A stretch of 60,781 nucleotides of DNA from Bdellovibrionales bacterium (GTDB taxonomy: Bacteria; Bdellovibrionota; Bdellovibrionia; Bdellovibrionales; JAMPXM01). The stretch covers positions 1-60,781 of the forward strand of contig SYLX01000091.1 in NCBI GenBank assembly GCA_005808505.1, read 5' to 3'. Positions 41,645 through 50,120 of this stretch are shown one piece after another (within the stretch, counting starts at the first letter, position 1; every line of letters starts with the position of its first letter). The position numbers and the translations under genes were made by a program. The notes below the pieces were generated by a model, which worked only from the letters and a program-made list of their open reading frames with translations, did no database searches and had not been told where the DNA came from.

Positions 41645-42439
41645 TTAAGTCTTGCGAGCCGAAAGGATGGGTTTAGCCATCCACATTCTTCGTTGGATCA
41701 AAGTCTGGCGAAAACGCACGTATGAAGATGGACGCGCGATCTTCAAGCGATTGGGATTCGGCAACACCGCCACCATCAATGCCGCTTCCGATGCCGAAAG
41801 CTTCGAAGCTGGTTTGCGGAAATACTTTCGAGCCGCCGCTTCTGCTCCGTAAACGCCATCACCAAATTCGACAACGTTTAGGTAGACTTCCATGATTCGT
41901 CGCTTGGGCCAAAAAAGTTCGATCAAAGCGGTGAACCAAACTTCAATCCCTTTGCGCACCCAACTTCGCGCAGGCCAGAGAAAAACGTTTTTCGCCGTTT
42001 GTTGGCTGATCGTGCTGGCGCCACGGATTTTGCGACCTTTAGAATTGTGGAGTCGAGCTTTCTCGATCGCTTCCCAGTCAAAGCCATTATGTTCATAGAA
42101 GCGCATGTCTTCAGCCGCGATGGCGGCCTGAACCAGACGTGGTGAGATGTTCTCAAGCTTGACCCAATCTTTCTCAAAACGAGGCCATTCCCCACTGCTG
42201 ATTTCTTCGGTTGCCCGAATCACCATCAGAGGCGTCAAAGGGATCGGCAGATAACCATACAGAAGGGTCAAGACCACCGAGAAAACCATCAGGGCTGCCG
42301 TGATTTTGAAACCCCAGCCCAAAGTCTTGGTCAGCAACCGAATACCCAACCGCCAGCGTCCTGATGGGACGTCGGCTGCTTGGCTCACTCCAGAGTCCGA
42401 AGGTCTAACTTGGTTAAAATCGAGAGTTCTTGAGGACAT
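41645..42439 (-). CDS. mtgA: Monofunctional peptidoglycan transglycosylase (MtgA)
   Basis: Glycan-strand polymerase of 264 residues, acting on lipid II at the outer face of the inner membrane. After a cytoplasmic tail and one helix (ITAALMVFSVVLTLLYGYLP) it shows the GT51 motifs: AAIAAEDMRFYEHNGFDW (with the catalytic Glu), GASTISQQTAKNVFLWPARS, WPKRRIMEVYLNVVEFGDG and GAEAAARKYF. There is no transpeptidase domain. Stand-alone gene between the SH3-like gene and a divergent unknown. Confidence 0.94.
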   Translation of the reverse strand: MSSRTLDFNQVRPSDSGVSQAADVPSGRWRLGIRLLTKTLGWGFKITAALMVFSVVLTLLYGYLPIPLTPLMVIRATEEISSGEWPRFEKDWVKLENISPRLVQAAIAAEDMRFYEHNGFDWEAIEKARLHNSKGRKIRGASTISQQTAKNVFLWPARSWVRKGIEVWFTALIELFWPKRRIMEVYLNVVEFGDGVYGAEAAARKYFRKPASKLSASEAALMVAVLPNPNRLKIARPSSYVRFRQTLIQRRMWMAKPILSARKT

Positions 42440-42664
42440 GACGCGGTCTCGTATAGAGGCAATTCACACCGAACTCAATGGTAAGCTCTGTCGAGGCTAG
42501 GAGGTTGAATTTTATCTCTTTCTCGCCCTTAGGCTCGCTTAAAGACTTTCGTCCCTGCGCCGATATGAGAGCTAGAGGGTGTGTGGAAACCGGGTATTTT
42601 GCCGGTCAGCAGCAAAAGGTCTTATTTTCTGCACAAACCAATGATAGCCTGACATAAACCTGAC

Positions 42665-44422
42665 TTGACTCTTAAGTTGGGCCCGATGGGAGACGTTGAG
42701 AAGTTGGGGACACTGAAGAACGCATTTTTGGCTCCGCTAGGCCCCCTGGCCAAGATCACGAGCGTCGGATCACTCTACCCGGCTACGATCGATTTGCCGG
42801 GCACCAACCTCGGCCATAGCCCAGCCCAAGTCTCCACTGGCATCAGCCTCCATGACCACCACAATATCGAAATCAAAACGGTCTCGGAAATCAGCTTAGC
42901 CCCTTCGCTAGTTGAAACCGACATCTTCCTCTTCGTTCCGAAAAACTTCGAACTCGCCGGAATGGGAAAAGAAGAGCTGATCAAAGACTTCCGCTCGCGT
43001 ATTCGCCTGGCGATTCCCGTTACGGGAGACCAAGGAGCCGCTGCGCTCGAGCTTGCGATGAAAAACCTGCGTGCTCATCTGACTCGGCTCGAGCGCGCGG
43101 AGAAGCTGGGCGAGCCTGGACTCGACTTCAATCACGAGCTCTGCGAAGAGGTACTGGAAGCCGCGAAAGACTTATCCGCGGTCATAGGCGAGACACTTAA
43201 GCACAAATCTGCTGAGCACTCGCGCCAGTTCATGCTTTCACACACTCTTATGACGCTCACTCAAGCCGCGGTTGCGGGTCTTGAGCAGCTTCGCGAAAAT
43301 ACCCGAACGGCCGCCGAGAAGATGGAACTGATTCGCACCACGATCGACTCGAAGCTTCAAGCATCTGGTGCGATCCTCACCTTCCTCGATGAATACACGA
43401 GCCAGCTCTACGTCAATTACCTCTCGACGATCCGGAGTGAGCTTGCGAGAACGCCGACGCCAAAAGCTTGTGAGAACGAACTCGCATACAGCCAAGCGCG
43501 CGCAAGAACCGAAAGCTTTCTCGATGAGCTTCAAGCTAAAGAGGCGAAGTATCGCGCCAAGTTTGGGCTCCGTTGCGGTGATGAAGAATCCGAACTCGAC
43601 CGCGAACGTCGACTCGTGCGCCTCAGCCATTTGAAAAAATTCTTTCAGAGCAAGACGTTCATCGACGTCACTCGCGAAAAAGCCGCGAAGAAGGTCAGCG
43701 AATCCACCGCAACGGTTGGTACGGCAGTAGCGGCTTTCGTTGCGGCAACGATCGAGCGTTTCAGCCGCACCGAGGTCGGTGATGCCGCTTTCTCTGGTTT
43801 GGCGCTTCTCTGCTTCGGTGTCATTCTTTACGTCTTGCGTGACCGGATGAAGGATTGGGCAAAACAACGCTTCACCGAGAAAGCGTTGCAGTTCCTCCCG
43901 GACTTCGAACAAAAGCTCATCGCAAAACAAAAGAAGATCGGTCGCGTGCGGGAATGGTTCCGCGTTTTGAAAGCGAAAGATGTCCCGCTGGATGTTTTGG
44001 CGATCCGCCGCAGCGGTTCAACCTCGGAGATGGAAAAACGTTTGCCTGAAGACGTCTTCCATTGCCGCAAGATTCAAGAAGTGAATGCTTCGACACTCGT
44101 GGAAGACGGACAACCCGCGCCATCGCGTGCACTGCTTGAGAACACACGCGTGAACTTCGATCGTTATCTGAAGTTCATGGACGATCCGTTCAAAGAGCTT
44201 GCAGACCTCGACCCCAGCGGACGCTTTTTGCTCTCAAAATCGCATCGCGTTTACCACTTCTACATCTGCGTGCGTACGACATCAGGCCCCGTTGATCCTT
44301 CGCTCAAAGGCAAGATCGGCGTCTCGCAAGTTCCCCGCTCACAGCGCCATACGAACACGCAACTCTACCGCGTCGTCATCGATAAAAACGGCGTTGTTCG
44401 CCTCGAAAACGTCGCGATCTAA
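42665..44422 (+). CDS. Large protein of unknown function with helical core and two membrane helices
   Basis: A 585-residue protein I do not recognise. The first 200 residues are mixed, with HDHHNIEI and FVPKNFELAGMG; 200-345 is long, charged helix, probably coiled coil; two hydrophobic helices lie near 350-365 (VGTAVAAFVAATIERF) and 376-394 (AAFSGLALLCFGVILYVL); the tail after 400 is soluble with DVFHCRKIQEVNAS and SHRVYHFYICVR. The start is uncertain: TTG 42665 or ATG 42686, with no strong ribosome-binding site. There is no signal peptide. Isolated gene on the plus strand; upstream 225 bases look unremarkable. Confidence 0.7.
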   Translation: MTLKLGPMGDVEKLGTLKNAFLAPLGPLAKITSVGSLYPATIDLPGTNLGHSPAQVSTGISLHDHHNIEIKTVSEISLAPSLVETDIFLFVPKNFELAGMGKEELIKDFRSRIRLAIPVTGDQGAAALELAMKNLRAHLTRLERAEKLGEPGLDFNHELCEEVLEAAKDLSAVIGETLKHKSAEHSRQFMLSHTLMTLTQAAVAGLEQLRENTRTAAEKMELIRTTIDSKLQASGAILTFLDEYTSQLYVNYLSTIRSELARTPTPKACENELAYSQARARTESFLDELQAKEAKYRAKFGLRCGDEESELDRERRLVRLSHLKKFFQSKTFIDVTREKAAKKVSESTATVGTAVAAFVAATIERFSRTEVGDAAFSGLALLCFGVILYVLRDRMKDWAKQRFTEKALQFLPDFEQKLIAKQKKIGRVREWFRVLKAKDVPLDVLAIRRSGSTSEMEKRLPEDVFHCRKIQEVNASTLVEDGQPAPSRALLENTRVNFDRYLKFMDDPFKELADLDPSGRFLLSKSHRVYHFYICVRTTSGPVDPSLKGKIGVSQVPRSQRHTNTQLYRVVIDKNGVVRLENVAI

Positions 44423-44455
44423 TTTTTGTTGAGTTTGAAAATCCTGAAAGCGGAA

Positions 44456-45055
44456 TCAAAGCGGCTCAGGGTGAACAACCCAGCGCGAGCCGTCTTCGTA
44501 AAAATCCACGCGGTAGATCACGCAGTTCCCGACCATGACCGGTGTCGATAGACCGGGAAGCAAGTGATGAAGAAGCCTGCGCATTACGCCGCCATGGGAA
44601 GCGACGGCGATACGCGAATACTCTGTTGATCCGAGGAATTGCTCAAGCCCAGCTAGGATGCGTTCGAGATGTTCGGCTTTCGATTCACCATTTGGAAATC
44701 GAAAGTTCTGATTCTCCAACCCGATCGACCGCCACCCTTGCAAGAGCTCGGGTCCAAATTTGACGGCCACTTCTTCTTGCGTAAGACCCTCGGCATCACC
44801 GAGATTTGTTTCGCGAAGTCTCGACTCAAGAACGACCGGAACGTCCAGCTCCCCTTTTGCGATCTCTGCCGTTTCACGTGCGCGAGCGAGATCGCTAGAT
44901 AAAAAAACTTCGACAGGATTCAACGAGAAGAACTCGCGCAGCCGCTCCGCCTGCTTACGACCTGTTTCGTTCAGTGGAATATCGAAACGCCCTTGAAACC
45001 GACCTTCTTTATTCCAGTCAGTCTCACCGTGGCGGAAGATGAAGAGTGTTCTCAT
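44456..45055 (-). CDS. Histidine phosphatase (phosphoglycerate-mutase-like)
   Basis: A 199-residue enzyme of the histidine phosphatase branch 1. The catalytic RHGETDWN at residues 8-15 has the phospho-accepting His, and a second His lies in VASHGGVMRRLL near residue 150; LNETGRKQAERLREFF and LRETNLGDAEGLT are typical. Substrates in the family range from phosphoglycerate to alpha-ribazole phosphate, and none can be picked here. It overlaps the LEA-type lipoprotein gene by 4 bases, so both belong to the run that starts with the glycosyltransferase. Confidence 0.88.
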   Translation of the reverse strand: MRTLFIFRHGETDWNKEGRFQGRFDIPLNETGRKQAERLREFFSLNPVEVFLSSDLARARETAEIAKGELDVPVVLESRLRETNLGDAEGLTQEEVAVKFGPELLQGWRSIGLENQNFRFPNGESKAEHLERILAGLEQFLGSTEYSRIAVASHGGVMRRLLHHLLPGLSTPVMVGNCVIYRVDFYEDGSRWVVHPEPL

Positions 45056-45522
45056 GGCTGAAGTTTCAGATCGCCTGTTTCGTCAAAGGGGATTCGCAGA
45101 AGACCGAAGAACGCCTCGCCGCGGACACGGTATTTGCTAGCCTTGTTGTTCATCAAGTCGAACAACGATGAGAAGACATCAGCATATCGAACCGTAATCG
45201 GGATCGTGATGACTGTCGCTTCCTTAGCTCCGACTCGTGCGGGCTCGTTGATCTCGCCTTGCGTGAGAGGCTTGCCAGCGATCTCAACTTGGTAACGAAC
45301 GGCATCAACCTGGAGGGCGAAAGGATTCGGATTATCGACCCGAACTCCAAAGTGGACGGTTGCACCACTTCCGTTCGTCTCGGCGAGGGTGACCTTTTCG
45401 AGATCGACTTTAGGGCGCTCGATGATTTTTTGCGTGACCGTCGCGCAAGAGCTAAGAAGCGTTGCTGCCGTCAAGAGGCTCACCGAACTACCGAAAGAAG
45501 AAGATGAAAAAGGATGCTTCAT
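45052..45522 (-). CDS. LEA type 2 (WHy domain) lipoprotein
   Basis: A 156-residue lipoprotein with lipobox LSSC (TAATLLSSCATVTQ), then a WHy/LEA14 fold: VHFGVRVDNPNPFALQVDAV and YQVEIAGKPLTQGEINEP, which match the family pattern (NP.P...... Y....G..L..G). These domains are beta-sandwiches found in desiccation-linked proteins and in bacterial exported proteins of unknown role. ATG 45522 is assumed; GTG 45531 would add three residues. Lies between a glycosyltransferase and a phosphatase gene. Confidence 0.82.
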   Translation of the reverse strand: MKHPFSSSSFGSSVSLLTAATLLSSCATVTQKIIERPKVDLEKVTLAETNGSGATVHFGVRVDNPNPFALQVDAVRYQVEIAGKPLTQGEINEPARVGAKEATVITIPITVRYADVFSSLFDLMNNKASKYRVRGEAFFGLLRIPFDETGDLKLQP

Positions 45523-45571
45523 ATTTTTCACGAGAGTCTCAAACTTTCCGTAAGCTGAAAAGAGCTTTCTC

Positions 45572-46672
45572 TCAGTCCGCCGTATCCGTATAAGAACGTC
45601 CGCGCCATTCATAAGCCTGATTGGTCGCGAGATCCCAAACAGAAAACAACGAGATCACCACGAAGACAGTCAGGCTGAAGGGCAATAAGGCAACCCCGAC
45701 CCAACTGAATTCTCCAAAACGTCTTTGTGCAGTCCCTAAAAAGAGGGCACTCGAAATCATGATGGCGCCGAGGATCCAGCCGGCCGAGAAAAACTTCATA
45801 GACCCCGTGAGCGCCGCTACGACAAAGTACATCTCAATTGAGCTCGAGATTTTGGCGTGCCGAAACCCTAATCGGAAGATCCGCCTCCAGCCGCGAACGA
45901 AATCTTTGAAACTTCCGTACATCCGAACATGGTAAAGCGGCTCGCCTCCGCCCTCCACAGCGTACATGCCACCGCTTTTCAGACAGTGATGCGCCAACTC
46001 GAGATCATCGCAGAGGACGTCGCGAATCCGCTCGTGACCACCTTGTTTGACATACGCGCTACGACGAAAAAGCAAATATTGGCCGATCGCAAAAACGCGG
46101 CCCGGCCGAGGTTTCGAAAAAGCCGCAGTCGCGATGAACATGAAAACCTGAAAAGGCCCTAAGAGCTTTTCCCAAAGAGTTTCGCAACGGTGAAAAGGAG
46201 TCGCCGTGAGCAGATCAAGCTTCTCATCCTTCATCCGCTTGGTGGCTCTAACCAGACTCATTGGCGCGTGCTCGGTGTCCGCATCGGTAAAAAGAAGCCA
46301 GTCTCCACTTGCTGCCTCGAAAGCTTGATGGCAGGCCCAGTTTTTTCCAGTCCAACCACTCGGCCTCGGTCGACCGCTCACGAGGCGAATTCGGAGAGCC
46401 GGGTTCTCGTTTGCGAAGTCTGAAATAATTTGCGCTGTTCGGTCAGTCGATTCGTCGTCTACGACAACGACTTCCAGATCAGAACAAATGAGATGGCGAA
46501 AACTTTCGAGTAGCCTTGGTAAGTTTGTTTCTTCGTTTCTTGCGGGAACAAGAATGGAAACTCTTCCGCTCTCTCCCGATACGGGATTAGTCGCCTTGCG
46601 ACCTTTGAGCAAAGCGGGTCCAAGCCTCAAGATGAGGATTAAGAAGCCAAGCCAGGCCGAGAGAAATGTCAT
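45572..46672 (-). CDS. Family 2 glycosyltransferase, membrane-bound (HpnB/CrtQ-like)
   Basis: A 366-residue transferase of the GT-A fold. VSILVPARNEETNLPRLLES binds the nucleotide sugar, VVVDDESTDRT carries the first acidic motif, FTDADTEH is the metal-binding DxD, and RRIFRLGFRH resembles the QxxRW region. Membrane helices at the start (FLSAWLGFLILILRLG) and the end (about residues 290-350) and the closing YEWRGRSY fit hopanoid- or carotenoid-linked transferases. The product is unknown. ATG 46672 is preferred over TTG 46693. Confidence 0.85.
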   Translation of the reverse strand: MTFLSAWLGFLILILRLGPALLKGRKATNPVSGESGRVSILVPARNEETNLPRLLESFRHLICSDLEVVVVDDESTDRTAQIISDFANENPALRIRLVSGRPRPSGWTGKNWACHQAFEAASGDWLLFTDADTEHAPMSLVRATKRMKDEKLDLLTATPFHRCETLWEKLLGPFQVFMFIATAAFSKPRPGRVFAIGQYLLFRRSAYVKQGGHERIRDVLCDDLELAHHCLKSGGMYAVEGGGEPLYHVRMYGSFKDFVRGWRRIFRLGFRHAKISSSIEMYFVVAALTGSMKFFSAGWILGAIMISSALFLGTAQRRFGEFSWVGVALLPFSLTVFVVISLFSVWDLATNQAYEWRGRSYTDTAD

Positions 46673-46701
46673 GAGCGAAGGAGTTTCCAACAACCGCTCG
46701 A

Positions 46702-47649
46702 TTATAGATTGGTGTAAAGAGACTTCGTTTCAGGAGCTTTGTCGATGACTTTAAGATCCACGAGCTGCTTGGAAAGCGCACTCCATCTTTCATCCGTCAT
46801 CGAGCCTAAGCCGGTTTTTTTCGTCTCTTCGGTTTCGATCAAAGGCTTCTGCGCTTTTGCACTTTCAATGAAAGTGACTGCGTCCATCGACTTGTTGAGT
46901 TCTCCCATAAGCTTGTTCGTCGCTTCCGGTTTGTCCAGATAATCGCGCCAACCCGCTCGCACGGCCGCCACCATCGCTTTTACAATTTCGGGCTTACTTT
47001 TGAGAACATCGGTGCGCGTGACCAAGACAGTTGTATAGGGGTTGTAGCCTTCATCCGCGATCAAAAAAGTTTTCGTCTTTGCGTTTTGTTTCGCGGCGGC
47101 GAGGGGTTCAGAGGTGACAAAACATTGCTGCGAAAACGTTTTATCCGTAAGAAAGTTCGCGATGCCGCCAGCGTACGGAACGACTTTCACTTTCGCGCCC
47201 GCAAACTTTTTTTCGAGATACATGGCGTACGGAAGACCCTTTTGAATCGCGAGCGTTCCCTCGTTTTTGTAAACGTCGGCGAGAGACGAAAAGTTCCGCT
47301 CTGCATGGGTCATGATCCCTTGCGGATTGGTTTGGTAAGCCGCAAAGAGCGCCACCACATCGCCGCCACGCGAACGCGAAATCACGACTTCATCGGCACT
47401 GACGATTCCGAAGTCCATTTGTTTAGCGGCAACCATCTGCACAACCGGTGTGCCGGCTCCACCTTGGAGAATCTCGACATCCAAATTGTTTTTTTTGAAA
47501 TGTCCACCCACTTGAGCGGCGTAGAAGCCGCCGAACTGAGGCTCAGGCTTCCAGTTGAGCGCAAGTTTGGTCTTCGTTACGACGGCTTCGGCACCGAAAC
47601 CAGTGAATGTGAGTACGAGAGCAATAAACAAAATTGGCAAGATGCGCAT
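46702..47649 (-). CDS. SsuA/THI5-type ABC substrate-binding protein
   Basis: Exported binding protein of 315 residues; signal peptide MRILPILFIALVLTFTGFGAEA. ALNWKPEPQFGGFYAAQVGGHF is the opening strand-loop of THI5/NMT1 proteins that bind pyrimidine thiamine precursors, and FGIVSADEVVISRSRG and IQKGLPYAMYLEKK continue the fold. GAGGAGA lies about 9 bases before ATG 47649. Genes for a permease and ATPase precede it on the strand, so the transporter is complete. A thiamine-precursor ligand (ThiY-like) is suggested by the first motif; sulfonate or riboflavin uptake are alternatives. Confidence 0.85.
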   Translation of the reverse strand: MRILPILFIALVLTFTGFGAEAVVTKTKLALNWKPEPQFGGFYAAQVGGHFKKNNLDVEILQGGAGTPVVQMVAAKQMDFGIVSADEVVISRSRGGDVVALFAAYQTNPQGIMTHAERNFSSLADVYKNEGTLAIQKGLPYAMYLEKKFAGAKVKVVPYAGGIANFLTDKTFSQQCFVTSEPLAAAKQNAKTKTFLIADEGYNPYTTVLVTRTDVLKSKPEIVKAMVAAVRAGWRDYLDKPEATNKLMGELNKSMDAVTFIESAKAQKPLIETEETKKTGLGSMTDERWSALSKQLVDLKVIDKAPETKSLYTNL

Positions 47650-47713
47650 AGGATGGGTCTCCTCTTCGCGTCGGAGTAAACCACACCTACGAGACGGGGC
47701 AAAGGAGAGAGTA

Positions 47714-48514
47714 TCAGCCGAGATCACCGTGTGGACGCCCGGCCGCTCGATAAGATGCATGCCAATGACGAAGCGCCGACCAAGATAAGAAATTGATAAA
47801 CCCAACGAGCGCTAACCCCAAAGCAGAAGAAATCAAGACCGCCGCGAACACCTTATCGGTGCGCTGTTGCGTTCGGGCCGCATCGACGACGGATCCAAGT
47901 CCTCCGCCCCCGATGAATTCCCCTACGATAGCGCCGATCACGGCCAAACCCGTCGCGATCTTAAGGCCGGAAAAAATTTGCGGGAGCGCGAAGGGAATCC
48001 TGAGTTTTACCATCTGGCTCCAACGTGATCCCGAATAGAGCCGGAACAGATCAATCAACGCAGGATCTGTGGACTGAAGGCCTAAGAGTGTGCTCGCGAC
48101 GATCGGAAAGATCGAGACGATGAAGGCCGACGCTATGACCGTCGGTCGACCGAAACCGAACCAGATCACAAGAAGCGGCGCGATCGAAATAATCGGCACG
48201 GTTTGAAAGAAGATCGCGTAAGGCAAAAACGCACGTCGTAAAAACGAGGAAGCTGAAAGAACGATCGCAAATCCGACTCCCACGATGAAGCTGAGAATTA
48301 GTCCGACGATCGCGGCGAGTGCGGTTTCAGAAAAGCCTTGAAAGAGTTCATGCCGATCATCACTTAAAGTTTTCAGAACCGAGGAAGGGGCGGGAAACAA
48401 GAACTCCTGAATCCAACCGGCTCGCACCGCGATCTCGGCAACGGCGACGATGAAAACGAAAGGCAAAAGTGGCGGCCCAACTTTCCGGAAAACACCTCGT
48501 GATGAAAGACTCAC
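47714..48514 (-). CDS. ABC transporter permease (SsuC/ThiX type)
   Basis: A 266-residue inner-membrane subunit with about six helices (PLLPFVFIVAVAEIAVRAGW, ALAAIVGLILSFIVGVGFAI and others) and the EAA loop GLKIATGLAVIGAIVGEFIG following LRIPFALPQIFSGL. It overlaps the ATPase gene by 4 bases and precedes the binding-protein gene by 64 bases. Confidence 0.9.
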   Translation of the reverse strand: MSLSSRGVFRKVGPPLLPFVFIVAVAEIAVRAGWIQEFLFPAPSSVLKTLSDDRHELFQGFSETALAAIVGLILSFIVGVGFAIVLSASSFLRRAFLPYAIFFQTVPIISIAPLLVIWFGFGRPTVIASAFIVSIFPIVASTLLGLQSTDPALIDLFRLYSGSRWSQMVKLRIPFALPQIFSGLKIATGLAVIGAIVGEFIGGGGLGSVVDAARTQQRTDKVFAAVLISSALGLALVGFINFLSWSALRHWHASYRAAGRPHGDLG

Positions 48515-49290
48515 TTTGCCCTCCGAGTTTGCGGAAAGGCGCGCGTCAGGATTTCGACTTCCTGAAGAAATGCGGAAGTCAGGCGCGTTTCGGAAGTTCT
48601 CTGCCGAGGAAGCTCAAGCTTTCGGTCCAAAAGTATGCGCGCGGGTCTGGCCGAGAGTACGATCGCTCGCTGCGAAAGAAAGACCGCTTCAGAAATCGAA
48701 TGCGTTACGAAGACCACGGTGATTTTCGACTTTTCCCAGAGAGCGCTTAGATCTTCTTGGAGTTGATGGCGAGTGTTTTCATCCAGCGCCGCAAAGGGTT
48801 CATCCAACAAAAGAAGGGAAGGCTCAGCAACCAGCGCTCGCGCGACCGAAGCCCGCATGCGCATTCCGCCAGAGAGCTGAGCAGGATATTTCTCTAGGGC
48901 ATCGGCGAGACCTACGCGATCGAGCGCGGCTTCCGCAGCTCTTTTTGATTCGGCTCGGTCTTTTTTCATCAGCTCTAAGGGAAGCGCCACGTTTTCAAGC
49001 GTTGTGCGCCAAGGAAGCAAATGTGAGTCCTGAAAAACAAAACCGCGATAAAACTTTCGCCCGTAGGATTCGATCGCGACCTGTCCTCGATCTGGCTGAT
49101 CGAGTGCGGCCATCATGCGCAGGAGCGTTGATTTTCCGCAACCACTTGGACCGAGAAGGGAGACGAATTCACCCGATTGAATTTGAAGGTCGAAGTTATC
49201 GACGATGGGCCCCGTCTCGCGAAAGACGCGACCCACTTGGCTCAGGGCTACACTCGCCCCAGAGCGTTCGCCGGAGCTTGATGGAATCAC
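48511..49290 (-). CDS. ABC transporter ATP-binding protein (SsuB/ThiZ type)
   Basis: A 259-residue ATPase for the SsuABC/ThiXYZ-type importer. Walker A is LGPSGCGKSTLLRM near residue 45, the signature is QLSGGMRMRASVARALV, Walker B is LLLLDEPFAALDENT and the switch His is VTHSISEAV. It overlaps the glutathione peroxidase gene by 4 bases upstream and the permease by 4 bases downstream, so all four genes appear to share one message. Confidence 0.92.
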   Translation of the reverse strand: MIPSSSGERSGASVALSQVGRVFRETGPIVDNFDLQIQSGEFVSLLGPSGCGKSTLLRMMAALDQPDRGQVAIESYGRKFYRGFVFQDSHLLPWRTTLENVALPLELMKKDRAESKRAAEAALDRVGLADALEKYPAQLSGGMRMRASVARALVAEPSLLLLDEPFAALDENTRHQLQEDLSALWEKSKITVVFVTHSISEAVFLSQRAIVLSARPARILLDRKLELPRQRTSETRLTSAFLQEVEILTRAFPQTRRAK

Positions 49291-49847
49291 TTTTTTGCCT
49301 GAGGAAGATTCTGAGCGATCGTTTTTGTGATCTCTTCGCTCTCAGGCTCGACCCGCGAATTCCACCGCTTGATCACCTGCCCAGTCGGACTCACGAGAAA
49401 CTTCTCGAAGTTCCACTTCACGTCACCTTGCTGACCTTGCGGAGCTTTTTCCGTGAGGAACTTGTAGACCGGCTGCTTCTCGTTTCCGCTGACCGGGTTC
49501 TTCGCGAAAAGAGGGAAGGTGACTCCATAATTTAACTTACAGAAGTTCTGAATGTCGTCGGCTGTCCCGGGTTCTTGTTGGCCAAAGTCATTGCTTGGAA
49601 AGCCAAGGATGACCAAGCCCTGATCTTTGTACTTTGAGTAAATCGACTCGAGGCCTTTGTACTGTGGTGTGAACCCGCACTTGGAGGCGACGTTCACGAC
49701 CATGACGAGTTTGCCTTTGTAGTCGGAAAGTTGAACCGGTTTACCTTTGATGTTCTGTGCAGAGAGATCGAAGAAAGTGGGAGTTTCCGCTGCATGAGCC
49801 AACCCCAGCTGCAGCAAGAAAAGCAAAGTGGCGATGAGCCATTTCAT
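49287..49847 (-). CDS. Exported glutathione-peroxidase-family thiol peroxidase
   Basis: A 186-residue exported enzyme (signal peptide MKWLIATLLFLLQLGLAHA). The peroxidatic Cys lies in VNVASKCGFTPQY, with Gln in FPSNDFGQQEPG and Trp in VKWNFEKFLV, the usual catalytic tetrad. It has Cys, not selenocysteine, and such bacterial forms often use thioredoxin-like donors; another Cys (IQNFCKLNYG) can be the resolving residue. AGGAGG lies 11 bases before ATG 49847. First gene of a four-gene message with an uptake transporter, a combination I find unexpected. Confidence 0.9.
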   Translation of the reverse strand: MKWLIATLLFLLQLGLAHAAETPTFFDLSAQNIKGKPVQLSDYKGKLVMVVNVASKCGFTPQYKGLESIYSKYKDQGLVILGFPSNDFGQQEPGTADDIQNFCKLNYGVTFPLFAKNPVSGNEKQPVYKFLTEKAPQGQQGDVKWNFEKFLVSPTGQVIKRWNSRVEPESEEITKTIAQNLPQAKK

Positions 49848-50120
49848 AAGTATTCAGTCCTCCTGGACGTCTTTTTGAACATCTTCACTTATATCAGGAA
49901 CGCGGGCCCGAGTTGAAGCGCCGGAACCTTTAGACGCGCTGCCAGCCCCTCGATCCCGTTGTTTTGCAATTTGCTTCCGGGATTCGAAAGTGCTGTTAAT
50001 CCCCAGAATTGCTTAGCTTTTCGGAAGGTAAGATCAACAGACCCAGATTTTTTGGCCCGTTTCGCGCCGTTTCAGATATAAGGAGCTGACACATAGAATT
50101 GAGACCTTCGTCGAGGCAGA

